From Amorphochlora amoebiformis (taxonomy: Eukaryota > Cercozoa > Chlorarachniophyceae), in the NCBI GenBank assembly GCA_054601695.1, contig BAAHQB010000012.1:1054001-1118000 (forward strand): a DNA stretch of 64,000 nt. Direction: 5' to 3'. Below the pieces are notes generated by a model. That model worked only from the letters and a program-made list of their open reading frames with translations. It searched no databases and was not told where the DNA came from. A program made the position numbers and the translations under genes. Within the stretch, counting starts at the first letter, position 1. Each line of letters begins with the position of its first letter. Below are positions 34,477 to 62,705 of this stretch, piece after piece.

Positions 34477-35104
34477 GTATATATACTATAAACATATGGC
34501 ATACATGAGTCCACATGTACGTGTACATATAGGAAATGTGGATGCATACTACATATCTATGTGTATATACATGTAAATAAATATATATATATGTAAATAC
34601 TAGCATGTACATCAACTTGCTCATTTACTATTAGAGGGTTCATTCTACCCGGAATCGATATATAAATATATATAATATATGCATGGACATAATCTTACTC
34701 ATTTACTATCAGAGGGTTTGTTTTACTTGGGCAAGTGAGATATATATATATATATATACTTACTGATTTACTATTAGAGGGTCTGTTCTACCTGGGCAAG
34801 CCCCTCGTGTTTCTGGCGAGGCAAGATTTCGAAGAAATAAGAGCCAACAGGGGAGGGAGCGCAATAGGGTGGATACATATATTTATATACACACATATAT
34901 ATATATATATATAGATGTTTGCACAAAGATATGAATAATCGTTAACATGAAGAATGATAATGACTATAAGAATATTGAAAATAGTAATAATGAAATAATA
35001 TTCCTTTATGTTTTAAGTGAATTTCTACGTATCATATATATATATATACGTTATTGTAAAATGAACGTGTACATATGTGTATTTGTTACATATGTACGCT
35101 ACAT

Positions 35105-35144
<40 letters not shown>

Positions 35145-35207
35145 ATGTGTATGATATATTTACATGTACATATTATATATCAATGTGTATATGTATTCTA
35201 CATATCA

Positions 35208-35255
<48 letters not shown>

Positions 35256-35914
35256 ACATATTCACATTGTACATATATATAAAAAGTTATATATACATAT
35301 TTATATATATATATATATATATATAGTTATATATATATATGTATATTTGTGTCCGAATGTAAATCGCTAATTTATACAATTACGCGTACAAATATATACG
35401 TATTTTATATCTAAATTCATGTAAATAATATATTTTATATATCCCAGGGCCTATTTTGACCTCAGTGTTGAATGTGAAGGAAAGGTCCCCACTCTAACTC
35501 TAACACTATCCCTGACCCTAACCTATGATAAACCTGACTCTTTTTAACTGATCTATGGATTCTCTCAAGCCTACCCAAACCCTACCGTAACCGCGATCTA
35601 ACTTGAATTTTGCCAGCGAGCGTATTTGCACACCCAAACCCTTAACCTGACAAATCCTAGCCTACAACAAACCCTGTTCCTAACCTCGTGGTACTTATTC
35701 TAATGCGAAGTCAAAAATCGCCCATGTCGTAACCCGAACTGAACTACGGAAGCCGTTACTATACCCATCGTATTATAAACTGAACTGAAGGTGTATGAGT
35801 TTGGGATGATCTCAAAGCGGCAGAATGGTTCAATACAGGTGTTCAATGTTAAGTGTATTTCATGTCAATACATCATGTATACATGTATATGTGTGTATAC
35901 ATGTATTTAAGTAC

Positions 35915-35954
<40 letters not shown>

Positions 35955-36392
35955 TACATATACATGTAGATATATTTATTAACGTTTATTATATATGCAT
36001 TAGGTATATATGTAAATAAATATATATATATATATATACTATATTCGTAACACGATACATTTATTACTTGACAGGGGTACGTCTCGAAGATATCTCAACT
36101 CCGTATAAAGGAAGAAGCTAGCCAACAGAAAAAGAAAACGGTAACTCATGTACATATACATATAATACAATATATATATATATATATCTTATATATATTT
36201 ATGTACACAAAAATATATATATATATATATATGTATATTTATAAATATATATATATGTGTGTATACGTATATGTATTCATAAGCATATATATGTGTTGTA
36301 TATATACATATATATATACACATACATTTATATATGTGTGTATGTATATAGTGTGTATTTTTAGAAGTTCAGATGTAAATATATTATATATG

Positions 36393-36430
<38 letters not shown>

Positions 36431-37675
36431 GCATCCCAACGATGATTGGAATTGTACATCAATATATGTAAATATAATATATATATATATATATATGTAT
36501 AAATATTGTATATATAAGATCATGTAGGAATACATATTGTAATATGTACATCTTTCTTTTTATACTGAATTTCAAATGCAATAATATATTTGTATATTGT
36601 ACAGAGAGATTATAGTAAACACGTATGTATTTAGAACAACAACAATATTATATATATATATATATATATGTATATAGATATTATAACTATTCATACGAAT
36701 ATGTAGAAGTCTGTACTAGACTCTGATGAGGATGAGGACGAGGACTCGGACTTCGCACCAGAGGTATACATGTACAATTACACACACACACATAACCCTA
36801 ACCCACATACATAAGCCAACTACCTAACATCTCAGACAAATACATAACATACATGACGCGCATATGTGATGTATGTATTACATATTATGCATATATATAT
36901 ATATATATACATATAAATATTTGTGTGTTATATGTGTTAGATCTCGTCATTTGTATACATGCATGTGTGAGTACATTACTTACACACTTACATGTCTAAA
37001 TATATGTATATATATATATACATATAAACGTATAAATTTAGTAATTACACATGTATTCCATCCAATATTATTTTTTGAATAATACACATCCAACATGTAC
37101 ATACGCGTAAATACTATATATATGTATATATATATATACATATGTATTAGATATATGTATATGTATATACATCAAAAAGGATATATATATATATATATCT
37201 AGGAATGCCTATATATATATATATATTCACATTAGAAATGGACCTACTCTATATGCAGAATTTGTACATACACATTTACATATATTCATCCCTAGATGGC
37301 TACACATTAGACGTACGTTTAAATATAGGGAGAAGAGAGGTACGTGCCAGACGACTACACCTCAGATGAAGAAAAACTACAGGATATGGACCAGGTATGT
37401 GTACACATATGCACATAATTAATAAATATGTATTTGTACACGAAGGATTATGTACATGTCTACTGTAGTATTATTTATTTATATTTATATATATATATGT
37501 ATATATATTATATATTTGTATATATATATATATATATATATTCACATATATAGATGAAAATATAGTTACACATAGCATATATATATGTATATATATATAT
37601 ATATTATCTATATGCATTCTACATATTAAAATGATATATGTACTACATACATGCCTGTAAACATACATATATATG

Positions 37676-37706
<31 letters not shown>

Positions 37707-38331
37707 TATACGTATATATATATATACACACACATATGTACATATATATATATATATATATATGCATATATATATTATATATAACAATATATATATATAT
37801 ATATATATGTAAAATAAATTATACGTGATATGTATAGAAATATATTTTATATGTCCTCTATAAATATCTATATATGTATACATATATATACATACACACA
37901 CATATACATATTATATATATATATATATATATATATTCACATATATAGATGAAAATATAGTCACACATAGCATATATATATATATATATATATATATCTA
38001 TATTGTACATATTAACATGTATATACGTACATATACTACATACATGCATGTAAACATGTACATATACATAAGTATATACATATATATATACATATACACA
38101 TTATATACACATATATATATGTATATATATATATGAAAATAAATTATACGTGATATATATGTATAGAAATGTATTTTATATGTACTCCATAAATATATGC
38201 ATATACATACACATATATACATACACACATATATACGTATACCCACATTCAGGAGTATAAGTCTGAGGGTGAGGACGAGGAAAAGGACGAGAGTGGAAAA
38301 GGTGATGTAGTTTTTGAATTTATTAATATAA

Positions 38332-38370
<39 letters not shown>

Positions 38371-38585
38371 GTATACAAATACGAATTACATTATATTATA
38401 TACATATATATATATATATATATCATGTATGATATTTATATATATTTACATATACGTATATATATAAATATATATACATATATATAAATATATATACATA
38501 CATATATATATATATATACATACATATTTATGAATGAATGAAACACCCATATATGCATATATGTATATTTAATGCAATATACATT

Positions 38586-38634
<49 letters not shown>

Positions 38635-38825
38635 ATACATGTGTGTGTGTGTATGTATATATATGTGTATATATATATATATATATATGTATATTATATA
38701 TATGCGGCCTATTCATACATATTCACGATATAAAAACATATTATATGTTGAAGTTCAGCTGAAAACATATATATACATATATATATATATATATACATAC
38801 TATGATGTATATATATATATATATA

Positions 38826-38898
<73 letters not shown>

Positions 38899-39036
38899 AT
38901 ATATATATGTAAATATATATATATATATACAATATATATATGCTAGATATGTATGTATATAATCAAGACTGATGTATTCTTAAACTCATTCACAGGGCGA
39001 GAGGAGAAAGCTGGGAGCGATACAGATTCTGTATAG
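30919..39036 (+). CDS. Rtt106/SSRP1-type histone chaperone (tandem PH-like, acidic tail)
   Basis: A nuclear H3-H4 chaperone is the likely role. Exons: 30919-31140, 31725-31784 (donor weak; 31798 possible but then out of phase), 31953-32084, 32412-32453, 32910-32978, 33326-33361, 33683-33715, 33783-33838, 34137-34190, 34226-34281, 34778-34868, 35448-35484, 35791-35838, 36075-36140, 36707-36763, 37329-37394, 38253-38301 and 38996-39036 (TAG), giving about 404 residues. Middle-domain signature: [15 protein letters not shown], then [20 protein letters not shown], then AYFDLSVE (SSRP1: ITCSYKASxGxLYPLE, FxYVHKPxxxIRFDEI, SFDFEIE). The N terminus is helical ([16 protein letters not shown]). The tail is acidic ([11 protein letters not shown]). 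No HMG box and no SSRP1 N-terminal domain were seen, which favours Rtt106. Introns are short (35 and 67 bp) or TA-rich. Confidence 0.72.
32079..32112 (+). repeat. Degraded copy of exon 32412-32453 with internal deletion
   Basis: CCAGGTCGGG followed at once by TCTCAAATT here corresponds to the two ends of the true region 32408-32453, where about 23 bp separate the same two blocks. The copy straddles the end of exon 31953-32084 and the start of its intron. Confidence 0.55.
34078..34128 (+). other. Intronic copy of F1 alpha-like exon segment
   Basis: GCCTCTTCTTCAATAGAAG and TTTCTTGTTT match 20381-20430 in the same plus-strand orientation. It lies in the intron immediately upstream of chaperone exon 34137-34190. 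Confidence 0.7.
34618..34736 (+). repeat. Two degraded copies of the start of exon 34778-34868
   Basis: The true acceptor reads TTACTATTAG then AGGGTCTGTTCTACCTGGGC. Copies at 34618-34656 (TTACTATTAGAGGGTTCATT) and 34694-34736 (TTACTATCAGAGGGTTTGTT) keep the splice acceptor and the first 8-10 codons, then diverge. Unit spacing is about 70-76 bp with TA filler. Confidence 0.85.
35485..35790. repeat. Intron with CCCTAA-like remnants
   Basis: Between chaperone exons: scattered CCCTAACC, AACCCTACC and ACCCTTAACC in otherwise unique sequence (35493-35700). No exon was seen. Confidence 0.7.
37539..38210. repeat. Segmental duplication in chaperone intron 37395-38252
   Basis: 37539-37665 and 37934-38060 share TTCACATATATAGATGAAAA and a following ACACATAGCATA block. 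37808-37890 and 38133-38210 share AATAAATTATACGTGATAT. An approximately 325-395-bp unit has been duplicated in direct orientation. Confidence 0.8.
38580..38940. repeat. (TA)n/(GT)n block before last chaperone exon
   Basis: TA runs at 38592-38618 and 38765-38935 with a (GT)n insert at 38620-38655. It is intronic. Confidence 0.95.
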
Positions 39037-39471
39037 CTTAGTACTGAGATCTTGGCCGTAGAGTATAATTGATGATAATAAATAGTTTAAGTTGCATTGA
39101 ACCTAGTGAATGATACTACTACCACATACACCTATGATGAAAGTTACACAACTTAACGCTACGTAGAACACAACATATTATAATTAATGTTCTAACTTGA
39201 AAAATAAGCTTCTGGCGCAGTAACTAGAGTAACACACACTAGACACAGTACTACTAGTACTAGTCTACGTAGCTAGCAGCTAGAGTCTAGAGAGTAGTTG
39301 TTCTGTTGACTATAGCTAGATTCAGTGGATTGAATTCGAAGTAGATTTTTTAAAACATTAGAACAGTATACTACTAGAGTAGACATTTTGAGCATACCTA
39401 CCATATCTAGAACAAGTCCTAGAAGTCTCTGGGCCTCATTTTAGTTGGACCGTAATAATTAAAACATTATC
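39037..39471. other. Tail-to-tail spacer between chaperone and WDR53 genes
   Basis: 435 bp between two converging stop codons. It is rich in CTAG/ACTAG/GTAC tetranucleotides (39225-39300, 39370-39420), with no TA tract. Polyadenylation signals are expected here; no canonical one can be assigned with confidence. Confidence 0.7.
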
Positions 39472-39783
39472 TCAACTTTTCATTGGCGAAAATAACAGCA
39501 TTTTATCGTTGCGCTGCAGTCTGCAACAGCCACCATTGCCTAACGTATTGATCCAGACATTTATGTGTATAAAAACTATGTATCCATGCAAGATACAAAT
39601 ATGTATATTGATGTATATATGCATATTCATTTATAAACATGTATACATAAATATTTACTTATATATATATATGTATATATATATATAATAAATATATATA
39701 CATATGTAAATAATATATATATAAATATATATTTATTATATATATATATATAATTGTATATATATCAGGATATATAATATATG

Positions 39784-39827
<44 letters not shown>

Positions 39828-40114
39828 TTTATATATTTAATAGATATATATTTGCATATCCAAATGTTCATGTATATGATATATATTACGTATTGAAAAC
39901 ATATAAATATATAATATATATATATATATATAATTAATATACATGCATATGTATATGTATATATTATATATATATATATATATAACTATACATATATACT
40001 TATATATATACATGTGTGTATATATGTGTATGTGTATACATATGTATATATATATGTGTATATATATATACATATGCATATATATATTAATACATATACA
40101 CATATATAATATGT

Positions 40115-40150
<36 letters not shown>

Positions 40151-40231
40151 TATGTATATATGACCCCTCCAAAACTGGAAGTTGCAATCCAATTAGGTTT
40201 CTCTGGAAGCCCTACCCGCACCTTCAGCTGT

Positions 40232-40275
<44 letters not shown>

Positions 40276-41800
40276 ATGTATATATATATATATTTTTCAA
40301 CATAATGCATATTATAATATAGTATATCCATACCTGGGAATAATTTATGTATATTTATTTATGTAAGTTGATATATTTACGAGAGATGTAAGAGACATAC
40401 ATGTACATTGATATTCATGTATGCATACATGTATAATATGTTTATATAATATTTACATGTATATATATATGTACATGTGTTTATATATACTATACATAGT
40501 ATAAGAGAGACAGAGAAGACAACTAGGCTCCGTTGTGGCTACGTTCATACCCTTGACTTGATTCATATATTATTATTTGTAATATCTTTTCTTTCTACTC
40601 TTCTACCCATATTACATGTATACAGGAGAAATTGAGGGAGAGAGGAAAGTAAAAGGGAGATATTTATATTCAAGCTATGTGTATATTTATCTTACACATA
40701 TAAATACGTGTACGTATTCTATATATTATATGGAATACATATATATATACATTACACTTATACTTATATACAAATGTGTATTTATCTACATGTATATTCG
40801 TTGTATATACTATAAAAGTATATATATTCCTCTCCCTATATATATTTCTATATATGTATATATATAGTGTCTGTACACACATACACATATATATAAGAGT
40901 ATGTATATATATATATATATATAATATATATATCAATATATTATATTATATATGTACCTTAACCGCCCCCATGTCCCCTCCAACCCCCTGCCACATCGCT
41001 AGAGACTTATCGCTTCCCGCGGTCAACAATAGACCTGTAGATTAGAGAGAGAGTGAAAGGGTGTTTAGAGAGTGCAAGAGAGATATGAGAGCGGAGGAGA
41101 TTATAGTTTATGTATATACATTATGTAGAGGGAAAGAAATTAGAATATGCACTGGAGAGAAGAACACGAGGGCAGCTTCGAGAAAACGAGCGATATAGGA
41201 CATGGACAGACGATACACACACACACACACATACACACGGAGACAGAGAGAAACGAAAGACACTGGAAGAGAGATTGATAGAGAGGGATAGAAAAGATTG
41301 ATAGAGAGAGATAGAAGAAGAGATAGAGAGAGAGAGAGAGATGGAGTCAGGAAACAGGTCTCTCGAGTGGGGAAGGGAGGGGAGAGGGGTGAGGAAAGGT
41401 TCTCAAAACCATCTTTGAGATCGTTTCCAAAGGTCGGGAACTCGACAGAGGATACCCCCATAGCGTGCGCCTTGAAGGCGCCTGATTAAATATGATAACT
41501 GAGAGATATGTAGAGATAAAAGGGTTACAAGAGTATGCTTATTGCATAAACCTAATTGTGTGTGGTGCAATGTATAGGTGTGCAATATTTAATATATATA
41601 TATTTACATGTTACATTTATATGTGTAATATAAATAGATCTTATATATGGCCAATAGGGGTCAGGAGGTCGTGGGACGACATATTCACATATATATATAT
41701 ATATATATATTACATATATATATATCTATATATGCATAGGTGACGTGAAGAGATGGCATTGTAGATGCAAGTTACATATTTATATTGATATACATATACA

Positions 41801-41831
<31 letters not shown>

Positions 41832-42435
41832 GTACCCATGTATATTACATATATATATATATATATATAATATATATATATATATATAAATTTGTATAGT
41901 AAAGATACATTATATTTCACACACATATATATACATATATATGTACATATATACATATATATATATATACTTGTATGCCCACTTGTATATGTATATTTTA
42001 TACGTTGTACATATATTATATATACATGTAAATATACACATATTTTTATATGATAATCAGACGTTTGCGGAACCTAGGGTTTCGCAAGCCTTCGCGTTGT
42101 AGACTCCTACATGCCCTGATCCTAGCCCAGCGGCCAATACTAAGAAAATCGAAGCTTAGATTAGGCTTACAGTTACGGCTGGGTTTGAGTTTGAGTTATT
42201 CGTGAGGACTGGAGTTGGAAGGTTGCTATCGTGCGCTTTATATGTGTGTATTATATGTATGATGTACATATTATGTGTTCATACATTTATATAGATATAT
42301 GTATATGTATACATGTATACATGTACACATTTACAGATATGAAGATATGAGGATAGAGTTAGGGTTAGGGTTGAGGTTTGTGGTTCAGGTAGGGAGTGGA
42401 TTTTGGTTTTGCAAATGCATATTCGATATGTATGC

Positions 42436-42486
<51 letters not shown>

Positions 42487-43394
42487 AATACATATGTGGA
42501 TATTTTTTTATATATATAATGTATATAAATATATATGTGGAGGCGTTACCCTAACCCTTACCCTAACTCTAATCCGTACCCCAAACCCAACGTTGATATG
42601 AGGACACAAAATCCCGAAATATAACCGCTAAACCCTAACCCCAATCCTAACCGACCCTAACCCTGACCATAATTCAAACTCTAATCTACTCTTAACCTTT
42701 CCCTTATAGGGACTGAATACACGCACCATAATATCTCCAAACCCTAGTGCTAACCCTTCCTACTCCTAACCCAACTCTCCTCGTTCTAATACATACTCTT
42801 CCCGTCGTGAGAGAACGAGAGCGACGAGACGAACGGAGGGTTCACAATGCGGGTTTCGGGGATAACAGGCTCGTTTAGCTTCTTGCCCTTGTTTTTCGCC
42901 CTCTTTTTCTCTTGTTCATCTCTCTCTTGTTCGAATTGGTTGGAGTAGGTGGTGAGAAGCTTTGGGCGGTTGAAGTCCCAGTGGGATATGGCGTCTGACG
43001 TGGATTTTTTTTTTAAGTGTGAGTTGTGAATTAGTTGGAGGTGTTGGTTCTTTGGGAGTATTCTTATTTATGGAGTTTATTTGTTTGATCTGGATGTTTA
43101 TAGCTTTTATTTTCCTTTATTTGTACTATGTTATATATATATATATGTATTCATGACATACATCATTACAGTATATGTACGTGAACATATATGATTTATT
43201 TTGTCTGCATGTATACACGCTTAGACATTATATGTGCATATATAAGATAACAACTCAAACTCTTCATATACGTGAATTACATGTGCATAGATATGCTACA
43301 TTCATACATGCATGTATGTGTATGTATGTGTCCTATGTATGTGTATATATGATTAAATGCAATATACATCTATATACACATATATATATATACG

Positions 43395-43452
<58 letters not shown>

Positions 43453-43858
43453 GTATATATATTACACTACACCTATAATACCGTGTATAGATAAAGAAAA
43501 TCACATACCCACACACCATATACATGTATATATGTATATGGATATATACGTTTATGAATACATATGTATATACATGTATGTATGGCTCGCTATACCTTTA
43601 GCTTCCATAGAGCCAGAAACTAGATGCCATGGGGCTTGGGGTCGAAACTAATATACATGCTTATTTATCTATATGTGTGTAAGTATAAAAAAAAATAGCA
43701 TACATAGATATATATGTATATATATATATGTATTAGTATATATATATATATGCATATATATGTACATATATATATATATATATATGTATTAATATTACCA
43801 CACTACGTTGTGCGCATGTTTATGCTAAACGTATGTTTTTACACACGTGCAATATATG

Positions 43859-43902
<44 letters not shown>

Positions 43903-44189
43903 GTATATGCATTGTATTCATAATTTATAATGTAGCATATACATAAGCATAAATAATATATGTATGTATATATTATACATATGTATATAATATATAAAAT
44001 ATATTTTGGTATATATATATAAATGTATATATATGTATATATATATATATATTTGTATGTAAATATATGTAGAACCTGCACGGTTGAACAAATATTGCTG
44101 TGTCCCTTTAAAGTTTTCAACTTTTTCGGTTCCTATCAATATATATATATATATATATATATTAGTATATAACACAAATATGTATGAAT

Positions 44190-44242
<53 letters not shown>

Positions 44243-44373
44243 TATATATATTATATATGTACATATATAAATTGATGTATACGTATTAGTACGAATATGC
44301 AGATACACAAGCATACAAGTATATGTATACATATATACATATATATATATATATGTATTCATATATCTATATA

Positions 44374-44438
<65 letters not shown>

Positions 44439-45121
44439 GTATAAAATCACACATATATGTGTATATACTTAAATATACGATCGTATATACACATGTACAC
44501 AAACATATATATATATATATATATATGTATTATATATTTTTACACCCACATATATGTATGTATATAATATGCATACATATCTCTGCCATATATATTATAT
44601 ATCTACACATATATAACTATACGTACATATATATATATATATATATATAAAGTATAAATATACAGAAACACTCACACATAAGCACGTTTCTATGTCCATA
44701 AATTCGCATGCGAACTACAAAGAGTAACTATTGGTAGATTAATTATATGTATGTAAATAACAATATACATATGTATATATGTATATAACGATATATACGT
44801 ACATATATATATATATATATATATTTACATATATATATATATATATATATATATGTAAATAGACATATAAATATATACATATTTGTGTACATTTATACAC
44901 AAAGATGTGCATATATATATTACATATACATGTAAATGTATATATATTATATAATATATATATATATATATACACATACACACACATCTATATATTATTG
45001 TGTACATGGTGTGTATGTGATGTTAAGGGTTGGTTATGCTCAGTTCAGACCCTCCCTCGAAAGTCGATAACTTGTATCTCGCCGCTATGTAAAAATATTA
45101 CGTCATCATTCACACATACAT

Positions 45122-45195
<74 letters not shown>

Positions 45196-45598
45196 TATAT
45201 ATTTCATATGTATATAGTTATAAACAAATGCATACATATTATATGCGTACAAAATATGTTGATATCTGTACATACAATTAGATATACATTGAAATAAATG
45301 TTTAACATGTGTTTATGTATAATATATATTATATATACTCATATGCATGTATATATATATATATACATATACATACATATATATATATATATAAATATAT
45401 ATATAAATATATATATATATTATGTATGTGTAAGTATTCACGTATTTTAAGATTACATAATATATAGTATATATATGTGTATGTATGTATATATATTTAT
45501 ATATATACATATTATATGCAAATATATATATATATATATACATATGTACACATATACATACATGTATATATATATATGTATACACCTATGTATATATA

Positions 45599-45636
<38 letters not shown>

Positions 45637-46585
45637 TATATGTATATATATATGTATATATATATATAATTATATATAATACATGCATGTATGTAATGTA
45701 TTTTATGTATATACATCCATATATATATATATATGTACATATACACAAACAAACAGTTAGTATCTACACAATACAGTCCTAGTAATACCCAGTACCCTAA
45801 CTCCAGCTATAAGCCTCTAGAGCTTCACGCGACCTGTCGTCACACGAAGCAAGAAATTTTCCCTTTCTATGCATCGCAACCTGTGATATCTCTTCCTTGT
45901 TGAACTCCAGTATTGTCTAGGATTAACAGTTTGGGTTAAGGTCAGTAGGGTTGCATCAGGGAACGATGTGGGAGAGAGGGAGCGGAGTTGGACTGGAGGA
46001 GAGTGTCATTGGGGAGGGGGGTTGAGAGGTAGAGAGGTAAAAGGAGGGAAGAGTTAAGGGGGGATGAGGAGTTTTCGAAGCGTAACCTCGGGTTTTGTGA
46101 GGAGAATACTCGTCTTCCTGAGGTCGAATGAGAATATCTTATTTCCTGCTGCGGCGTAGATGCGATTAGGATCGCTGATTTATGAACATAAGTGTTCGTT
46201 AAGGTATCTGCGTGTATATGCATGAATTGTATATATGTATATATTATACATATGGACACACACACATATATATATAATATATATATATGTATTGAATGTT
46301 ATACTAAAATATTATGTTTATAGATTTGCATGTACATTGTACATATATATATATATCTTTATATATATATGTATGATGTATATATATGTATATGTGGAAA
46401 TAGATATGTATACATACATATACATACATATATATTACACATTTATATATATATATATATAATATATTTATGTGTAACATAATATATTTTGATGATAAAA
46501 GAAATTAACATGTGCGCATGTATGAAATAACGTATACATAAAACGTACATTATATACATACAGATATATATATATATATATATAC

Positions 46586-46646
<61 letters not shown>

Positions 46647-46679
46647 TATGTATATGTAATTATATATATATATATACAT

Positions 46680-46715
<36 letters not shown>

Positions 46716-46791
46716 GTATATTACAGACACAGTTCCGCACTACTACCTAAATTTTCATATTTATTTACATGCAGTAATATATGGAAGATAT

Positions 46792-46845
<54 letters not shown>

Positions 46846-47200
46846 AAGAATATATATATTTAGTGTGAATTTGTATATACCCAGGGGTAAAAGCAACTGA
46901 ATTCACAGGATTCTTCGAAAAACATCCCAGAATACAACGAGTAGGCTGTATAAATAAGCACATAACACATATACGTGTAAATATCTAAACTGAATGTATT
47001 TTGCATACATAATGTGATACATATATAAATATATACATATGAAAATGAATATGTGTATTTATTTACATATATAGTATACATATAATATATGTGTATAATA
47101 CTTTTGTATACATATGTACCTTGTATGATATATATATATATATGTATATATGTATAAGTATATGTATATTTGTTTTGATTATATGTGTACATATGTGTGT

Positions 47201-47234
<34 letters not shown>

Positions 47235-47290
47235 TATATATAGATATATGTATATCTGTATGTATATGTATATTTATATGTATTCATATA

Positions 47291-47376
<86 letters not shown>

Positions 47377-47458
47377 CATATGCATATATAATCTACTCAT
47401 AAATGCATCTATAATCTTACATATGCATATACATATATCTATTTTTATACTTACATAC

Positions 47459-47496
<38 letters not shown>

Positions 47497-47612
47497 TGAA
47501 ATGTATGTATCTAATCTATCCAGATCTGCATCTTTAATTTTACATCTATGCCCATGTACATATTTAAGTGCGTATTTATATACGTATTTGTACAACTTCC
47601 TAATTACATATG

Positions 47613-47651
<39 letters not shown>

Positions 47652-47938
47652 TATATTTATTTAGATGTAGATTGCATATATAATTATATGTTATACCTGT
47701 ACATTTATATATATATATATGTATATGTATGTATATATGTATGTATATATGTATGTTATGGATGTATGTATGTATATATTTATTTATCTATATATATATA
47801 TATATATATATGTATACATACAAAGATATGTATGTGTACATAAGCGTTATACGTAAAAGTTTAACATAATTGTATACTATATATAGGTTCAAATATGTAA
47901 AAATAAATTTACATATACGTATATATATGTATATCTAA

Positions 47939-47971
<33 letters not shown>

Positions 47972-48600
47972 CATATTGAAATAGCACAGTGTAGTACATC
48001 TAATTTTGGTACCTTTCTAGTCTTTAAATCCCAAAGCCTCACCTACCACCAATATGTTTATACACATAGATATATTAAAATGTAGGTACTGATACATTCG
48101 TACATAAATAGTGAAACACAGATTTTTCCAACTCTCCCGCACCCTATTCCATCGAAATCATATAAACCTGCCTGCAAGCCGACACAACCACAGCCCGAAC
48201 CTCAACCCTCAACTCTTAACTCTAATAAAAATGTAACCGTTGAATCTTCGCTTCCGCTTAAGAGCAAAGGCCTCTCTTCTCGCCAATTCTTCTCTTTCTT
48301 CCCCACGGGCCCTGTTGCGACGCAGAGAACACCGTCCTTGAAATTAAGAAAGGATTCCGATGCGTGAGAGAATGTATACTAGCCGTGGTGATGTGTACAT
48401 CGGGGTTCAAGATCTTTGAGGGTGTGCGTAGACGTGTACTTCGAGTTCACGGGTGAGATGTTGTATAAATATGTACATAGTAGAAGTCGAGCAAACAATA
48501 TAGTTATATGAGTACCGTGAAAAATGTACACTTGTCATTTACATACTTTGTGTCCGCGCAAGGGGTAGGCGGTAAAGGTGTCTTCGGCGACGTCGGCCAT
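39472..48600 (-). CDS. WDR53: WDR53-like WD40-repeat protein
   Basis: Predicted beta-propeller scaffold; the human WDR53 is described as a DCAF-type adaptor of CUL4-DDB1. Exons on the minus strand: 48600-48547, 48336-48238, 46945-46881, 46174-46087, 45916-45834, 45084-45051, 44132-44076, 43647-43596, 42994-42797, 42139-42074, 41481-41410, 41034-40964, 40227-40165 and about 39513-39472 (last exon uncertain), totalling about 347 residues against 358 in human. Landmarks: [73 protein letters not shown] (human RHSNICSSVAFRPQ), [27 protein letters not shown] and LPEKPNW. All joins are in phase. The donor after SEDST could lie about 24 bp further on. The gene is convergent with the chaperone gene and head-to-head with the 48771 gene. 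Confidence 0.87.
41042..41400. repeat. Polypurine tract flanking WDR53 exon 41481-41410
   Basis: GAGAGA/GGAGAG-rich plus strand with a short (CA)n at 41214-41237. It fills the intron between exons 41410 and 41034. Confidence 0.85.
42340..42790. repeat. TTAGGG/CCCTAA-type patches in opposite orientations
   Basis: TTAGGGTTAGGGTTGAGG at 42358-42375 on the plus strand, a TA run (42438-42480), then CCCTAA-type sequence in the other orientation (42546-42780). It is intronic, between WDR53 exons 42797 and 42139. Confidence 0.85.
44180..44435. repeat. (TA)n block in WDR53 intron
   Basis: TA runs at 44192-44236 and 44364-44431 in the intron 44133-45050. Confidence 0.95.
46560..48237. repeat. (TA)n-rich WDR53 introns
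   Basis: Runs at 46563-46715, 46808-46840, 47281-47370 and 47478-47495. Apart from the exon 46945-46881 the stretch shows no coding signal; 47700-48230 is AT-rich with no recognisable feature. Confidence 0.85.
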
Positions 48601-48770
48601 CACTTGGACCCGACGAATTAAAGAAAAGTTAGGTATCTTTTAAAGTATATAAATGTATCTGTACAATATGGTAGTATCTTATTAGAATTTACATATCAAC
48701 ATATCTAATATTGAATATAGTGTTTATCTTTACTTTGATATAGTAATATTGACATTGTAATATCCGCGAA
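48601..48770. promoter_or_regulatory. Bidirectional promoter between WDR53 and the 48771 gene
   Basis: 170 bp between divergent ATGs at 48600 (minus) and 48771 (plus). It is AT-rich, without the GGGATTCC-type motifs of the other two divergent promoters. Confidence 0.55.
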
Positions 48771-62705
<13,935 letters not shown>

